45,300 nt of DNA from Pseudomonas defluvii (GCF_001695625.1 NZ_MBPN01000037.1:1-45300), one strand, 5' to 3'. Counted from the stretch's first letter, positions 27,301 to 36,724 are shown. A program made the numbers and translations. Notes: a model not told the origin generated them from the sequence alone.

Positions 27301-28506
27301 ATGGATATGCCCAAGGGTGGAGTTTCCGCAGGCGCCGATACCGGGGCCTACACCGACCTCAATCGACTTAACTCGTTGAAGGTCGGCGACCGTGACAGTG
27401 ACGCCAACCTGCGCAAGGTGGCCCAGGAATTCGAGTCGCTGTTTCTCAACGAGATGCTCAAGTCCATGCGTTCGGCCAACGATGTGCTGGCCAAGGACAA
27501 CCCGCTCAACACTGAGACCACCAAGCAGTACCAGCAGATGTACGACCAGCAACTGTCGGTCAGCTTGTCTCGGGAGGGCGGCGGTATCGGTCTGCAGGAT
27601 GTGCTGATGCGTCAGCTGTCGAAAACGAAATCGACGGCTGCGGCGCACGCAGGCAGCAGCCCGTTCCCGCATGTGGAAGGGCAGCAGCGCGCACTGTGGG
27701 CTGCACGCGTGGCAGAGCCTGTGCGCTCAGAGCAAACGGCTTCGCGTAACGACATGGTGTTGCTCAATCAGCGCCGGTTGAATCTGCCCAGCAAACTCAC
27801 GGATCGCCTGCTGGCCGGGATCGTGCCGTCGGCAGGTACTGCAACGGCTGCGACACCGGGCAACACGCTGGCCAATCGCTCGGGGGCCGTCGGTGATGCA
27901 GTCATCAAGGGTGATTGGGAGCCGGCACAATCGTTCGGTGCGCCAGGCAGCATGCGTATTTATGGTCGGGCCATGGCTCAACCGCCTCTGGCACCGGCCA
28001 AGCGTGCCTTTGGTTCGTCCGATGAATTTGTCACGACCATGCTGCCGATGGCCGAGCAAGCTGCAGCGCGTATTGGTATCGACCCGCGTTACCTGGTGGC
28101 GCAGGCGGCACTGGAAACCGGTTGGGGTAAGTCGATCATGCGCCAGCCGGATGGCAGCAGCAGTCACAACCTGTTTGGCATCAAGGCGACGGGTAATTGG
28201 CAAGGTGGTCAGGCGCGAGCGATCACCAGCGAGTTTCGCAATGGGCAGATGGTCAAGGAGACCGCTGCGTTCCGTTCCTATGACTCGTTCCAGGACAGCT
28301 TCCATGACCTGGTGAGCCTGTTGCAAAACAATTCGCGCTATCAAGAAGCGATCAAGTCTGCCGATAAACCAGAACAGTTTGTGCGAGAGCTGCAGAAGGC
28401 CGGTTATGCAACCGATCCGGATTACGCCAGCAAGATCTCGCAGATCGCGAAACAAATGAAGTCGTACGAGAGCTTTGCTGCGATTGACACTTCCACGAAA
28501 TTATAA
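27301..28506 (+). CDS. flgJ: Peptidoglycan hydrolase / rod-capping protein FlgJ
   Basis: 401 aa with two domains. The N-terminal rod-cap domain covers ~35-105 (LRKVAQEFESLFLNEMLKSM; YQQMYDQQLS). A ~130-residue Ala-rich linker leads to a C-terminal glucosaminidase domain (~235-395; VAQAALETGWGKS, catalytic Glu272; LFGIKATGNW; YDSFQDSFHDLV). It opens the peptidoglycan for the growing rod. The dual-domain form is the usual gammaproteobacterial type. It starts 10 bases after flgI. Confidence 0.95.
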   Translation: MDMPKGGVSAGADTGAYTDLNRLNSLKVGDRDSDANLRKVAQEFESLFLNEMLKSMRSANDVLAKDNPLNTETTKQYQQMYDQQLSVSLSREGGGIGLQDVLMRQLSKTKSTAAAHAGSSPFPHVEGQQRALWAARVAEPVRSEQTASRNDMVLLNQRRLNLPSKLTDRLLAGIVPSAGTATAATPGNTLANRSGAVGDAVIKGDWEPAQSFGAPGSMRIYGRAMAQPPLAPAKRAFGSSDEFVTTMLPMAEQAAARIGIDPRYLVAQAALETGWGKSIMRQPDGSSSHNLFGIKATGNWQGGQARAITSEFRNGQMVKETAAFRSYDSFQDSFHDLVSLLQNNSRYQEAIKSADKPEQFVRELQKAGYATDPDYASKISQIAKQMKSYESFAAIDTSTKL

Positions 28507-28516
28507 GGTTTGAACT

Positions 28517-30562
28517 ATGGCGAGCTTGATCAACATCGGCGTATCGGGGCTTGGAGCCTCGCAGTCGGGCCTGTTTACCACGGGTAACAACATTGCCAAC
28601 GCCGACGTTGCCGGCTACTCACGCCAGCAAAACGTACAAAGCACCAAGAGTTCAATCCAGAGCGGTAATGTGTTCATCGGCACTGGCACGACGCTGTCCG
28701 ATGTTCGTCGGGTGTACAACGCGTTCCTTGAAAACCAGCTGCGAACCACCACTTCGCTGAACAGCGACGCATCCGCGTACCTGAATCAGGTTTCACCGAT
28801 CGACAACCTGTTGTCCGATGCCGATACCGGTATCACCGGCGCGCTGAAGAGCTTCTTCACGGCGCTGCAGAGTGCGTCGGCCAAGCCGACCGAAGACGCC
28901 TCGCGGCAGTTGCTGTTGACCAGTGCCCAGTCGCTGAGCAAGCGCTTCAATACCATTTCCGCGCAGCTCAACGAGCAGAACAGCAACATCAACGGCAACC
29001 TGGCGTCGATGGCTGAGCAAGTCAACAAACTGTCGGCCACCATTGCCCAGTACAACGATCAGATTTCCCGTGTTTCAGCCGTGCAAGGCAGCCCCAATGA
29101 CCTGCTCGACCAGCGTAACGAAGCCGTGCGCCAGCTCAACGAGTTGGTCGGTGCTCAGGTGGTCGAGCGTGAGGGTAACTTCGACGTTTACCTGGCCAAT
29201 GGTCAGCCGCTGGTGTTGGGCAAGACCATCAATACCCTGGAAACCGTACCGAGCAAGACCGACCCTACCCGGATGAGCCTTCAGCTCAACCGTGGCAGCA
29301 CCAGCATGGACATCACCTCCAGCATTACCGGCGGTGAAATGGGCGGCCTGCTGCGCTACCGCAGCGAGGTGCTGGATCCGTCGATGAACGAGCTGGGGCG
29401 TATTGCCCTGGTGGTTGCCGACAGCATCAACCAGCAGTTGGCCCAAGGCATCGACAAGAACGGTGAGTTCGGCGCGGCATTGTTCGGCGATATCAACAGT
29501 GCCGCCTTGATCAGCCAGCGCAGCATTGCCCAGGCCGGCAACAGCGCAGGCGCTGGCAATCTGGATGTGACCATCAGTGACACCGGCAAGCTGAGCACGT
29601 CCGATTATCAGGTGACCTTCAGCAGTGCGACCCAATATACGGTCAAAAAGCTGCCGGACGGCGATGCCCAAGGGCCTTACGACATCACGGCAACCCCCCC
29701 GCAGGAGATTGATGGCTTCAAGCTTGCCCTCAATGGCGGGGCGCCCAGCGCCGGTGACAGCTTCAAGATCACCCCGACCCGCAACGCAGCAGCCAAGCTC
29801 GACACGGTGTTGACCGATCCCAAGCGCATCGCGCTGGCGGCGCCCTTGTCGGCGGTCAGTGGCTCCGGCAATCAGGGTACCGGGGTTATCACCCAGCCCG
29901 AACTGACCTCGAAGCTGGATATCTATGATTCGACCCAGCGCATTGATCTGCAGAACGGCCTGAAGTACTCCACGCCGGTGAAGTTGGTTTTTGGCGATGA
30001 AACAACCAACCCGCAATCCTACAAGCTGTTCGATGCCAAAGGCACCGAATTGTCCTCCGGGACCATTATTCCGGGCGAGAGCAACACGCTGCAATTGAGC
30101 GTGCCGATGGTCGATGCCAGTGGCAACCCGATCATGGATGGCGTGACTCAGAAAACCTTCAATTTCGAAATGACTGTCGCCGGGTCACCGAAAGAGGGCG
30201 ATAACTACACCGTGTCGCTGACCGGTGCAGGCTCTGCCGACAACCGCAATGGCCAGGCGGTGATTGACCTGCAAACCAAGGCCACGGTTGAAGTCGGGGC
30301 TAACGGCAAGGGCATCAGCCTGACCGATGCCTACGGCAAACTGGTTGAAAACGTGGGTGGCAAGACCGCGCAAGCGCAAATGGACAGCAATGCGACGAAT
30401 GCCCTGCAGACCTCGGCCAAGGCAGGCCGTGATTCGCTTTCTGGTGTCCAGCTCGATGAAGAGGCCAGCAACCTGATCAAGTATCAGCAGTACTACACGG
30501 CCTCGTCGCAAATCATCAAGGCTGCCCAGGAAATCTTTACCACGCTGATCAACAGCCTTTAA
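28517..30562 (+). CDS. flgK: Hook-filament junction protein FlgK (HAP1)
   Basis: 681 aa. The N-terminus MASLINIGVSGLGASQSGLF and NNIANADVAGYSRQQ, and the C-terminal EEASNLIKYQQYYTASSQII, are the conserved coiled-coil ends. The middle carries long beta-rich inserts that include two copies of a module ending GxPxxGDxFxI-like (FNGGAPSAGDSFKI-type at ~410-422 and AGSPKEGDNYTV at ~555-566). It is exported with FlgN as chaperone and joins hook to filament. AAGG lies just before the ATG. Confidence 0.96.
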   Translation: MASLINIGVSGLGASQSGLFTTGNNIANADVAGYSRQQNVQSTKSSIQSGNVFIGTGTTLSDVRRVYNAFLENQLRTTTSLNSDASAYLNQVSPIDNLLSDADTGITGALKSFFTALQSASAKPTEDASRQLLLTSAQSLSKRFNTISAQLNEQNSNINGNLASMAEQVNKLSATIAQYNDQISRVSAVQGSPNDLLDQRNEAVRQLNELVGAQVVEREGNFDVYLANGQPLVLGKTINTLETVPSKTDPTRMSLQLNRGSTSMDITSSITGGEMGGLLRYRSEVLDPSMNELGRIALVVADSINQQLAQGIDKNGEFGAALFGDINSAALISQRSIAQAGNSAGAGNLDVTISDTGKLSTSDYQVTFSSATQYTVKKLPDGDAQGPYDITATPPQEIDGFKLALNGGAPSAGDSFKITPTRNAAAKLDTVLTDPKRIALAAPLSAVSGSGNQGTGVITQPELTSKLDIYDSTQRIDLQNGLKYSTPVKLVFGDETTNPQSYKLFDAKGTELSSGTIIPGESNTLQLSVPMVDASGNPIMDGVTQKTFNFEMTVAGSPKEGDNYTVSLTGAGSADNRNGQAVIDLQTKATVEVGANGKGISLTDAYGKLVENVGGKTAQAQMDSNATNALQTSAKAGRDSLSGVQLDEEASNLIKYQQYYTASSQIIKAAQEIFTTLINSL

Positions 30563-30575
30563 GGAGTCGTAGACC

Positions 30576-32144
30576 GTGCGTATTTCTACTTCCCAGTATT
30601 ACGAAAGCAGCACTTCAACCTATCAGCGCAACTTCGCCAATGCGGTGAAGTCGGGCGAGCAGGCCAGTGACAACTTGCGTATACGTACCGCCGCGGATGA
30701 CCCTGTCGGCGCGGCGCGGCTGTTGCAGCTGGAGCAGCAAAGCAACCTGTTGGGCCAGTACGGCGATAATACGACCAACGTGCGTAACTCGCTGGGCGCC
30801 TCTGAGGGTGTTCTCAATGGCATCAGCGCCATTTTGCAGCGGGTCAATGAGCTGGCTATCAGCTCGGGTAACGCCAGTTTCACCGATGCGGATCGCAAGG
30901 CCAATGCCCAGGAGTTGGGGCAGCTTGAAGACCAGCTCTATTCGCTGATGAACAGCCGTGATGAGAACGGTAAATACCTGTTCTCCGGCTCGCGTGGTGA
31001 TACCCAGCCGTATGTGCGTAACGCAGATGGCACCTACACCTATCAGGGTGACCAGGGCACCTTGAACTTGCAGGTGGGCGACATGCTCACAATGGCGACC
31101 AATGAAAGCGGTTATGCCGTGTTCGAGCAGGCACTCAATACCAGCCGTAGTGAGACAAATTTGACTTCGCCTGCTGTTGATGATGGCCGGGTTCAGTTGT
31201 CCGATGGTCAGGTGTCTGGCAGCACGACCTATAACGACCGTTTCCGCAGTGGTGAGCCGTATACCATCACGTTCCTCAGCAGTACGCAGTTCAAGATCAC
31301 CGACGCGTCCAACAACGACGTCACGCTGGAAGCCACTCAAGGCGGCACATTCGACCCGGCCTCCAGCAACAAGATGATCAGCTTCCGTGGTGTTGATATG
31401 CGTCTGGCTATCAACTTCCAGCCGGGCGACAGCGCCAACCCTGATGCGGCGATTGCGGGGCACACTTTCACGTTGGCAGCCAAGCCCGATTCTATTTCGG
31501 GCTCACGCAGCCCAGGCAACAGCTCTGCGGCGCAAGTCACCAATGCCTCCATCACCGATGCAACGGCTTACAACAGCGCCTTCCCGGGTGGCGGCGCCAT
31601 TCTGAAGTTCACCAGCGCCACTGACTTTGAGCTGTATGCGCAGCCGCTAACCGCCGACAGCAAACCTGTGTCGACCGGTACGCTCAGCGGTACCACCGCC
31701 ACGGCAGCAGGGGTGACCTTTGACCTGGCCGGTGCGCCCGCAACAGGTGATCAGTTCTCCATTCAGGTCGATACTCATCAGACCCAGAACGTCCTTGATA
31801 CTATTGGTCAGTTGCGTAAGGCATTGGCTCTGCCAGTGGATCAAGACCCATTGGTCAAGCAGCAGTTCCAGGCGGCGCTGGATTCGGCTATCGGCAACAT
31901 TGCCAGCGGCTCAAACCAGATTGCCTCAGCGATCAGTGATATTGGTGCGCGTGGTGCGGCCTTGGATGTTCAGGCTGAAACCAATGAAAGCCTGAAGATT
32001 GCCAACACCAAGACGCAAAGCTCGATACGTGATGCAGACCCGGCTGAAGTGCTGATTCGTCTGAACCTGCAGCAGACCATGCTGCAGGCCTCTCAGCTCG
32101 CATTCAGCAAGATATCGTCGTTGAGCCTGTTCAATCAGCTCTGA
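30576..32144 (+). CDS. flgL: Hook-filament junction protein FlgL (HAP3)
   Basis: 522 aa with a GTG start and AAGGAG nine bases upstream. The N-terminal MRISTSQYYESSTSTYQRNF with the flagellin-like LRIRTAADDPVGAARLLQLE, and the C-terminal NLQQTMLQASQLAFSKISSL, are flagellin-fold ends. It is ~80 residues longer than the P. aeruginosa protein as I recall it, owing to a central beta-rich insert (~215-400) with two modules resembling those in FlgK. It is the last gene of the flgF operon and connects FlgK to the filament. Confidence 0.95.
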   Translation: MRISTSQYYESSTSTYQRNFANAVKSGEQASDNLRIRTAADDPVGAARLLQLEQQSNLLGQYGDNTTNVRNSLGASEGVLNGISAILQRVNELAISSGNASFTDADRKANAQELGQLEDQLYSLMNSRDENGKYLFSGSRGDTQPYVRNADGTYTYQGDQGTLNLQVGDMLTMATNESGYAVFEQALNTSRSETNLTSPAVDDGRVQLSDGQVSGSTTYNDRFRSGEPYTITFLSSTQFKITDASNNDVTLEATQGGTFDPASSNKMISFRGVDMRLAINFQPGDSANPDAAIAGHTFTLAAKPDSISGSRSPGNSSAAQVTNASITDATAYNSAFPGGGAILKFTSATDFELYAQPLTADSKPVSTGTLSGTTATAAGVTFDLAGAPATGDQFSIQVDTHQTQNVLDTIGQLRKALALPVDQDPLVKQQFQAALDSAIGNIASGSNQIASAISDIGARGAALDVQAETNESLKIANTKTQSSIRDADPAEVLIRLNLQQTMLQASQLAFSKISSLSLFNQL

Positions 32145-32184
32145 GTTTCCTGGCCCTGAGGGGCCGGGATCTGTTCCTGCTTCT

Positions 32185-32222
32185 AGGGCGCCTCGCCAGG
32201 TAATGGCAGGCGCCCTTTGTTT
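32185..32222 (+). terminator. Terminator-like hairpin after flgL
   Basis: AGGGCGCCT (32185-32193) and AGGCGCCCT (32208-32216), a perfect 9-bp stem with inner CCA/TGG pairing, followed by TTTGTTTG. It ends only ~12 bases before the glycosyltransferase start codon, leaving little room for a separate promoter downstream. Confidence 0.75.
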
Positions 32223-32233
32223 GAGAGTGCCCC

Positions 32234-35200
32234 GTGACTAAAGCCCCCCTCGTCAGTATCGTTATCCCAGCCTTCGATGCGCGCTTCTTTTCTGTCGCCT
32301 TGCGCAGTGCGTTAGGCCAAACATACGAGCACCTTGAAATAGTTGTCTGTGATGACAGTCGTGATGCGGAGATTGAGCGTATCGTCGCTTCTTTTAGAGG
32401 GCAGGGGCGTGCCCGGATTCGCTATTTGCGCAACACGCAGCGTCTGGGATTCCAGCGTAACGTATTGCGCTGTGTGGACGAGGCGCAAGGTGAGTACATC
32501 AAAGTGCTCTGCGATGATGACCGGCTGTTTGCTCGGTGTATTGAGTTACAAGCCCAGGTGCTCATTGAGCATCCTGAGGTCAATCTGGTGCAGGCCCATC
32601 GGTTGCAGGCTGACGCCAATGACTTCGTGTTACCCATACATCCCGACAATTGCCCATTTGCCTTGGTTGACTCCGTGTTCAAGGGCGAAGACCTGTTGGC
32701 CGTTCAGGAGGGGCGTGCAGTCCATTTTCTGGGGATTTTTTCGTCTGCCCTGATGCGAACCCAGGATGTTCGGCAGGTGTTAAAAGCACTGACTTCTGCT
32801 AGTGAAGGCTTTATCACGCTGCTGGATCAAGCGTTGTTTGTTTGCCTGTTGCGGAAAGGCAACATGGCACTGCTGACACAGGTACTCAGTGTTGAACGCT
32901 TGCACCCGGCGCGCTTGAGCAAACAGCCGGAAAATATCCAGGCAGCAAAAAAAGAGTTGAGCAGATTGCGTCAAATGCTTTCCGCCCGCTTGGGAGATGG
33001 GGCGCCTGCCCGTGGGTGGGTGCGCTATGTCGAGTTGTCCGATGCCAATGAGCCAGGCTGCGATTGGAAAGAGCTGTACCTGGTGCGTGTGCTGAGTAAT
33101 TGGCAGACCGTGATTCAAGGGCGTGTTGGGAGCAATTGCGATAGCTACGCCGAGCTTTACCAGCAATGGCTTGCAGCACGACGCTTCTCGGATGCTCAGC
33201 GGCGGGTGGTGTGTGAGCAAGTTGTCAAATGGCCTTCACGGCCGAAAATCGTTCCGGTAATTGTCGACCATCAGCAGGATGAGGCTGAGCTGAACGTCAC
33301 GCTTGATAGCCTGGCCGCGCAGCTCTATGCGCCGACTGCGGTGTTGGTGCTGTCTAATACCAACTGCGTGGTCGAGCAACATGTTGTGCGCTTGCCGCTA
33401 GCGGAGAACTGGGCGGCGCAGGTCAACAGTGCGATGCCGGCGCTGGAGGGCGTGGACTGGATCTACCTGCTGCGGGCTGGTGACCGGTTGAGTGAGTCGG
33501 CGTTGCTGCTGCTTGCCGAACGCATTGCTGCAACCCCCGGTATGCGTTGCGCCTACAGCGATGAAGGTGCTGTGTTGAACGGCGAGTCCTGTGACCCGGT
33601 GTTCAAGCCCGACTTCAACCTTGACCTGATGCGCGCCTACCCCTATGTGGGTCGAACCTTGGCGTTCCAGCGCCAACAGGTGCTTGCCCTGGGTGGTTTC
33701 GAGTCGTCACTGGGTGAGCTTGCGCCCCATGACATGGTCTGGCGTATTGCAGAGTCCAATGGCCTGTTTGCAATCGAGCATATTGCCGAGATTCAGGTGG
33801 AGTCTGCATTCCCCTATGCCCAGTGGCTGTCATTGCCATCGGTGATCGAGCAGAGCAGTACGCTACTCGCTGCGCACTTGAACCGATTGGGGGTCGAATA
33901 TCGGATTCATCATGACGCGTTGCCATTGCTCAAGCGCGTTGAGTACCTGCACGCGGAACAGCCGCTGGTCTCGCTCATCATCGTCGCGGGTGATGACGTA
34001 TCAGCCATACAGCGCTGTGTTGAGGGGGTGCTGGAGAGCACCACATACAGCCGATACGAGCTGCTGATTGTCGGTAGGCCGGAATGCAATGCTGGCATGC
34101 GTGACTGGCTCGACGCGATGGCGCAGATGGGCGGTGGCCTCTTGCGCGTGCTGGACGCACCGCAAGGTGCCGGTGTAGCGGCTATCAACAACCTTGCTGC
34201 CGAGCAGGCGCGGGGCGAGTACTTGCTGTTCTTTGCAGCTGACAACCTGGTTTGTCAGGCTCAATGGCTGGCTGAGCTGCTTAATCACGCGCAGCGACCG
34301 GAAGTGGGGGTCGTTGGTGCGCGTCTCGTTGATCCGAAAGGCAAGGTTGCCAATACCGGCGTCATTCTTGGCTTGGGTGGTGCGGCAGGGCCTGCATTTG
34401 CCGGCGAGCTTTCGGATGCGCGGGGGTACATGCAGCGTCTTCAGGTGGCTCAGAACTGGAGTGCGGTGAGCGGAAGTTGCCTGATGATACGCACTCAGGT
34501 TTTCAAGGATCTGGGTGGTTTCGATGAGGCGACGTTTGCCCAGAGCCTGGCCGACATTGATTTGTGTTTGCGGGTCGGCCAGGCGGGTTACCTGGTGGTA
34601 GGAACGCCCTATGCAACCGTCGTTCAAACGCGTGAAGACAAGCCGTGCTACTTGGGGGCCGAGGCTGGGAAGCCAGAGCAGGAAGCGTTGATCCAGCGCT
34701 GGCTGCCCAGTGTAATCCGGGACCCTGCCTACAACCCCAGCCTGAGCTTGACCCGTTCGGCGTTTACGTTGGAACCCGGCTTGCGAGATAACTGGAACCC
34801 TCTGGTCTTACGCACGTTGCCTTCCATCCTGGCGTTACCGGTCAACAACACCGCAGTGGGGCATTATCGCGTCAATCAGCCGCTGCGTGAGCTTGAAGCC
34901 GCAGGACGTACGCTAGGACGAATCAGCTTTGAAGTGCCTTCTTTGGTTGAAATCGCACGCATGAATCCGGATGTAGTGGTCATCCAGCTTCGCCACTCCT
35001 CGGAAGGTGTCGATTGTATCGAGCAGCTCAAGCTTGTCACCTCGGCCCGCCGAATCTATGAGATTGACGACTACATTCTGGAAGCGCCCAAGAAAAATGA
35101 TCATGCCCGCAACTCGCCTCGCGATACCGAGCAGCATTTGCGCCGAGGCATTGGCTTGTGTGATCGGGTCGTGGTTACCACGGACGCATTAGCCAACGCG

Positions 35201-35803
35201 CTGTCCAGTATGCACCGTGATATTCGCGTGGTGCCGAACATGCTGGCGCCGCATTTGTGGCTGGGCCTGAACAGTCGGCGTGGTGTGTCGAGCAAGCCTC
35301 GGGTGGGTTGGGGGGGCGGCACCAGTCATGGCGGCGATCTGGAAGTGATTGCCGAGGTGGTGCGTGCGCTGTCCAATGATGTGGAGTGGGTGTTCTTTGG
35401 CATGTGCCCAGAGAATCTCAAGCCCTACATTCACGAGTATCATCCCGTCGTTTCGTTGGAAAGCTACCCGGCGAAGCTGGCCAGCCTGGACCTGGACCTG
35501 GCCCTGGCACCGTTGGAGTTCCACATCTTCAACGACTGCAAGAGCAACCTGCGTCTGCTGGAGTATGGCGCCTGTGGTTATCCGGTGGTATGCACCGATA
35601 CCGAGGCCTACCGGGGTTACTTGCCTTGCACACGGGTTCGCAGCAACTCTACCCAGGAGTGGTTGCAGGCGATCCGTATGCACCTGGCTGACCCGGCCGC
35701 CAGCTATCGCATGGGCGATGAGTTGCGTGAAGCGGTGCTGCGCGACTTTGTATTGCGTGCGGACAACCTGCAGCACTGGGTGTGGGGCTGGTTGGCCGAC
35801 TGA
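32234..35803 (+). CDS. Giant multidomain glycosyltransferase, flagellin-glycosylation type (Fgt1/FgtA-like)
   Basis: 1189 aa, GTG start (GAGAG six bases upstream), beginning directly at a GT2 domain. Domain A (~5-220) is a GT-A fold with VSIVIPAFDA and LCDDD (92-96, metal/nucleotide motif). A helical linker leads to a degenerate GT2-like domain B (~335-560), then a second GT2 domain C (~575-845; VSLIIVAGDD; AADN in place of a canonical DxD; ADIDLCLRVGQAGY). The GT-B/GT4-like domain D (~860-1189) has VGWGGGTSHGGDLEV, APLEFHIFNDCKSNLR and EYGACGYPVVC. Position after flgL and large size match the flagellin glycosyltransferases of P. syringae (Fgt) and P. aeruginosa (FgtA). It should add sugars to flagellin in the cytoplasm; donor and order unknown. 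Confidence 0.85.
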   Translation: MTKAPLVSIVIPAFDARFFSVALRSALGQTYEHLEIVVCDDSRDAEIERIVASFRGQGRARIRYLRNTQRLGFQRNVLRCVDEAQGEYIKVLCDDDRLFARCIELQAQVLIEHPEVNLVQAHRLQADANDFVLPIHPDNCPFALVDSVFKGEDLLAVQEGRAVHFLGIFSSALMRTQDVRQVLKALTSASEGFITLLDQALFVCLLRKGNMALLTQVLSVERLHPARLSKQPENIQAAKKELSRLRQMLSARLGDGAPARGWVRYVELSDANEPGCDWKELYLVRVLSNWQTVIQGRVGSNCDSYAELYQQWLAARRFSDAQRRVVCEQVVKWPSRPKIVPVIVDHQQDEAELNVTLDSLAAQLYAPTAVLVLSNTNCVVEQHVVRLPLAENWAAQVNSAMPALEGVDWIYLLRAGDRLSESALLLLAERIAATPGMRCAYSDEGAVLNGESCDPVFKPDFNLDLMRAYPYVGRTLAFQRQQVLALGGFESSLGELAPHDMVWRIAESNGLFAIEHIAEIQVESAFPYAQWLSLPSVIEQSSTLLAAHLNRLGVEYRIHHDALPLLKRVEYLHAEQPLVSLIIVAGDDVSAIQRCVEGVLESTTYSRYELLIVGRPECNAGMRDWLDAMAQMGGGLLRVLDAPQGAGVAAINNLAAEQARGEYLLFFAADNLVCQAQWLAELLNHAQRPEVGVVGARLVDPKGKVANTGVILGLGGAAGPAFAGELSDARGYMQRLQVAQNWSAVSGSCLMIRTQVFKDLGGFDEATFAQSLADIDLCLRVGQAGYLVVGTPYATVVQTREDKPCYLGAEAGKPEQEALIQRWLPSVIRDPAYNPSLSLTRSAFTLEPGLRDNWNPLVLRTLPSILALPVNNTAVGHYRVNQPLRELEAAGRTLGRISFEVPSLVEIARMNPDVVVIQLRHSSEGVDCIEQLKLVTSARRIYEIDDYILEAPKKNDHARNSPRDTEQHLRRGIGLCDRVVVTTDALANALSSMHRDIRVVPNMLAPHLWLGLNSRRGVSSKPRVGWGGGTSHGGDLEVIAEVVRALSNDVEWVFFGMCPENLKPYIHEYHPVVSLESYPAKLASLDLDLALAPLEFHIFNDCKSNLRLLEYGACGYPVVCTDTEAYRGYLPCTRVRSNSTQEWLQAIRMHLADPAASYRMGDELREAVLRDFVLRADNLQHWVWGWLAD

Positions 35804-35822
35804 TCCTGTACACCTTCCTTGT

Positions 35823-35845
35823 AGCGGCGCTGCAAACGCGCCGCT
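35823..35845. repeat. Intergenic inverted repeat before the sugar operon
   Basis: AGCGGCG ... CGCCGCT around the loop CTGCAAACG. There is no T run. It could be a weak terminator of the preceding gene or a remnant of a Pseudomonas REP-like sequence. Confidence 0.4.
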
Positions 35846-35861
35846 GGCAGCTTCCGCGTAC

Positions 35862-35878
35862 TTGGCGCACTTCCTGCA
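35862..35878 (+). promoter_or_regulatory. Candidate sigma-54 promoter of the sugar-nucleotide operon
   Basis: TTGGCGCACTTCCTGCA: GG and GC exactly ten bases apart, 10 of 13 consensus positions (deviations in CAC-G and the first T of TTGCA). It lies 72 bases before the rfbF-like ATG, in a 147-base gap. The flagellar operons in this window use the same class of promoter. Confidence 0.6.
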
Positions 35879-35950
35879 GGCACCCCTTCATATCGCCATA
35901 AATCCTTCACTCTGGCCTGGATAGGCTGTGCGAAGTACTTGAGGAAACCG

Positions 35951-36724
35951 ATGAAGGCAGTCATTTTGGCGGGTGGTCTCGGCACGCGGATCAGCGAAGA
36001 GTCGCACCTCAAACCCAAACCGATGATCGAGATCGGTGGCAAGCCAATTCTTTGGCACATCATGAAGCAGTATTCTGCGCACGGCATTCACGACTTTGTG
36101 ATTTGCCTGGGCTACAAGGGTTATGCGATCAAGGATTTTTTCGCCAACTACTTTCTGCACACCTCCGACGTCACCTTCGACATGCGCAACAACCGCATGG
36201 ACGTTCATCAGAACTACAGCGAGCCGTGGCGCGTGACACTGGTGGATACTGGCGAAGAAACCATGACCGGTGGCCGTTTGCGCCGTGCCGGGCGTTACCT
36301 TGAGGACGAAAAAGCCTTCTGCTTCACCTACGGCGATGGTGTCTCTGACCTGAACATCGGTGCGCTGGTCGATTTCCACCTGTCCCATGGCAAGTCGGCA
36401 ACTGTGACGGCCGTGCAGCCGCCTGGTCGTTACGGTGCATTGCAGTGCGATGGCAATCAAGTGTTGGGCTTCACCGAAAAGCCGCGTGGTGATGGTGGCT
36501 GGATCAATGGCGGCTTTTTTGTCTTGTCGCCCAAGGTGCTGCCGTACATCGCGGGTGACTCGACCTCCTGGGAGGCCGAGCCACTGACCCGTCTGGCCAA
36601 TGAAGGCCAGTTACAGGCGTTTCAGCATGACGGCTTCTGGCACCCGATGGACACCCTGCGTGACAAGAATCATCTGGAGCACCTCTGGCAGAGCGGGGAG
36701 GCCCCATGGAAACAATGGGACTGA
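35951..36724 (+). CDS. rfbF: Glucose-1-phosphate cytidylyltransferase
   Basis: 257 aa from ATG 35951 (GAGG six bases upstream). [20 protein letters not shown] and [20 protein letters not shown] are the signature of RfbF/DdhA-type CDP-glucose synthases, distinct from the dTDP-glucose enzyme RmlA. It also has [11 protein letters not shown] (the metal-binding Asp region) and [12 protein letters not shown]. It converts alpha-D-glucose-1-phosphate and CTP into CDP-glucose and pyrophosphate. It is the first gene of the sugar cassette, with a sigma-54-like box upstream. Its 3' end overlaps the next gene by 19 bases. Confidence 0.95.
   Translation: MKAVILAGGLGTRISEESHLKPKPMIEIGGKPILWHIMKQYSAHGIHDFVICLGYKGYAIKDFFANYFLHTSDVTFDMRNNRMDVHQNYSEPWRVTLVDTGEETMTGGRLRRAGRYLEDEKAFCFTYGDGVSDLNIGALVDFHLSHGKSATVTAVQPPGRYGALQCDGNQVLGFTEKPRGDGGWINGGFFVLSPKVLPYIAGDSTSWEAEPLTRLANEGQLQAFQHDGFWHPMDTLRDKNHLEHLWQSGEAPWKQWD

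Noticed and set aside
29075..30094. A 339-codon antisense frame within flgK
   Set aside because: No recognisable domain; sense-strand protein is conserved at both ends and continuous.
32165..32181. GG-N10-GC box before the first giant glycosyltransferase as a sigma-54 promoter
   Set aside because: Only 8 of 13 consensus positions, about what chance gives in a 90-base gap; kept only as a speculation within the terminator finding.
35823..35845. Inverted repeat as a true terminator of the first glycosyltransferase gene
   Set aside because: No T run follows and the stem is short; recorded only as a low-confidence repeat.
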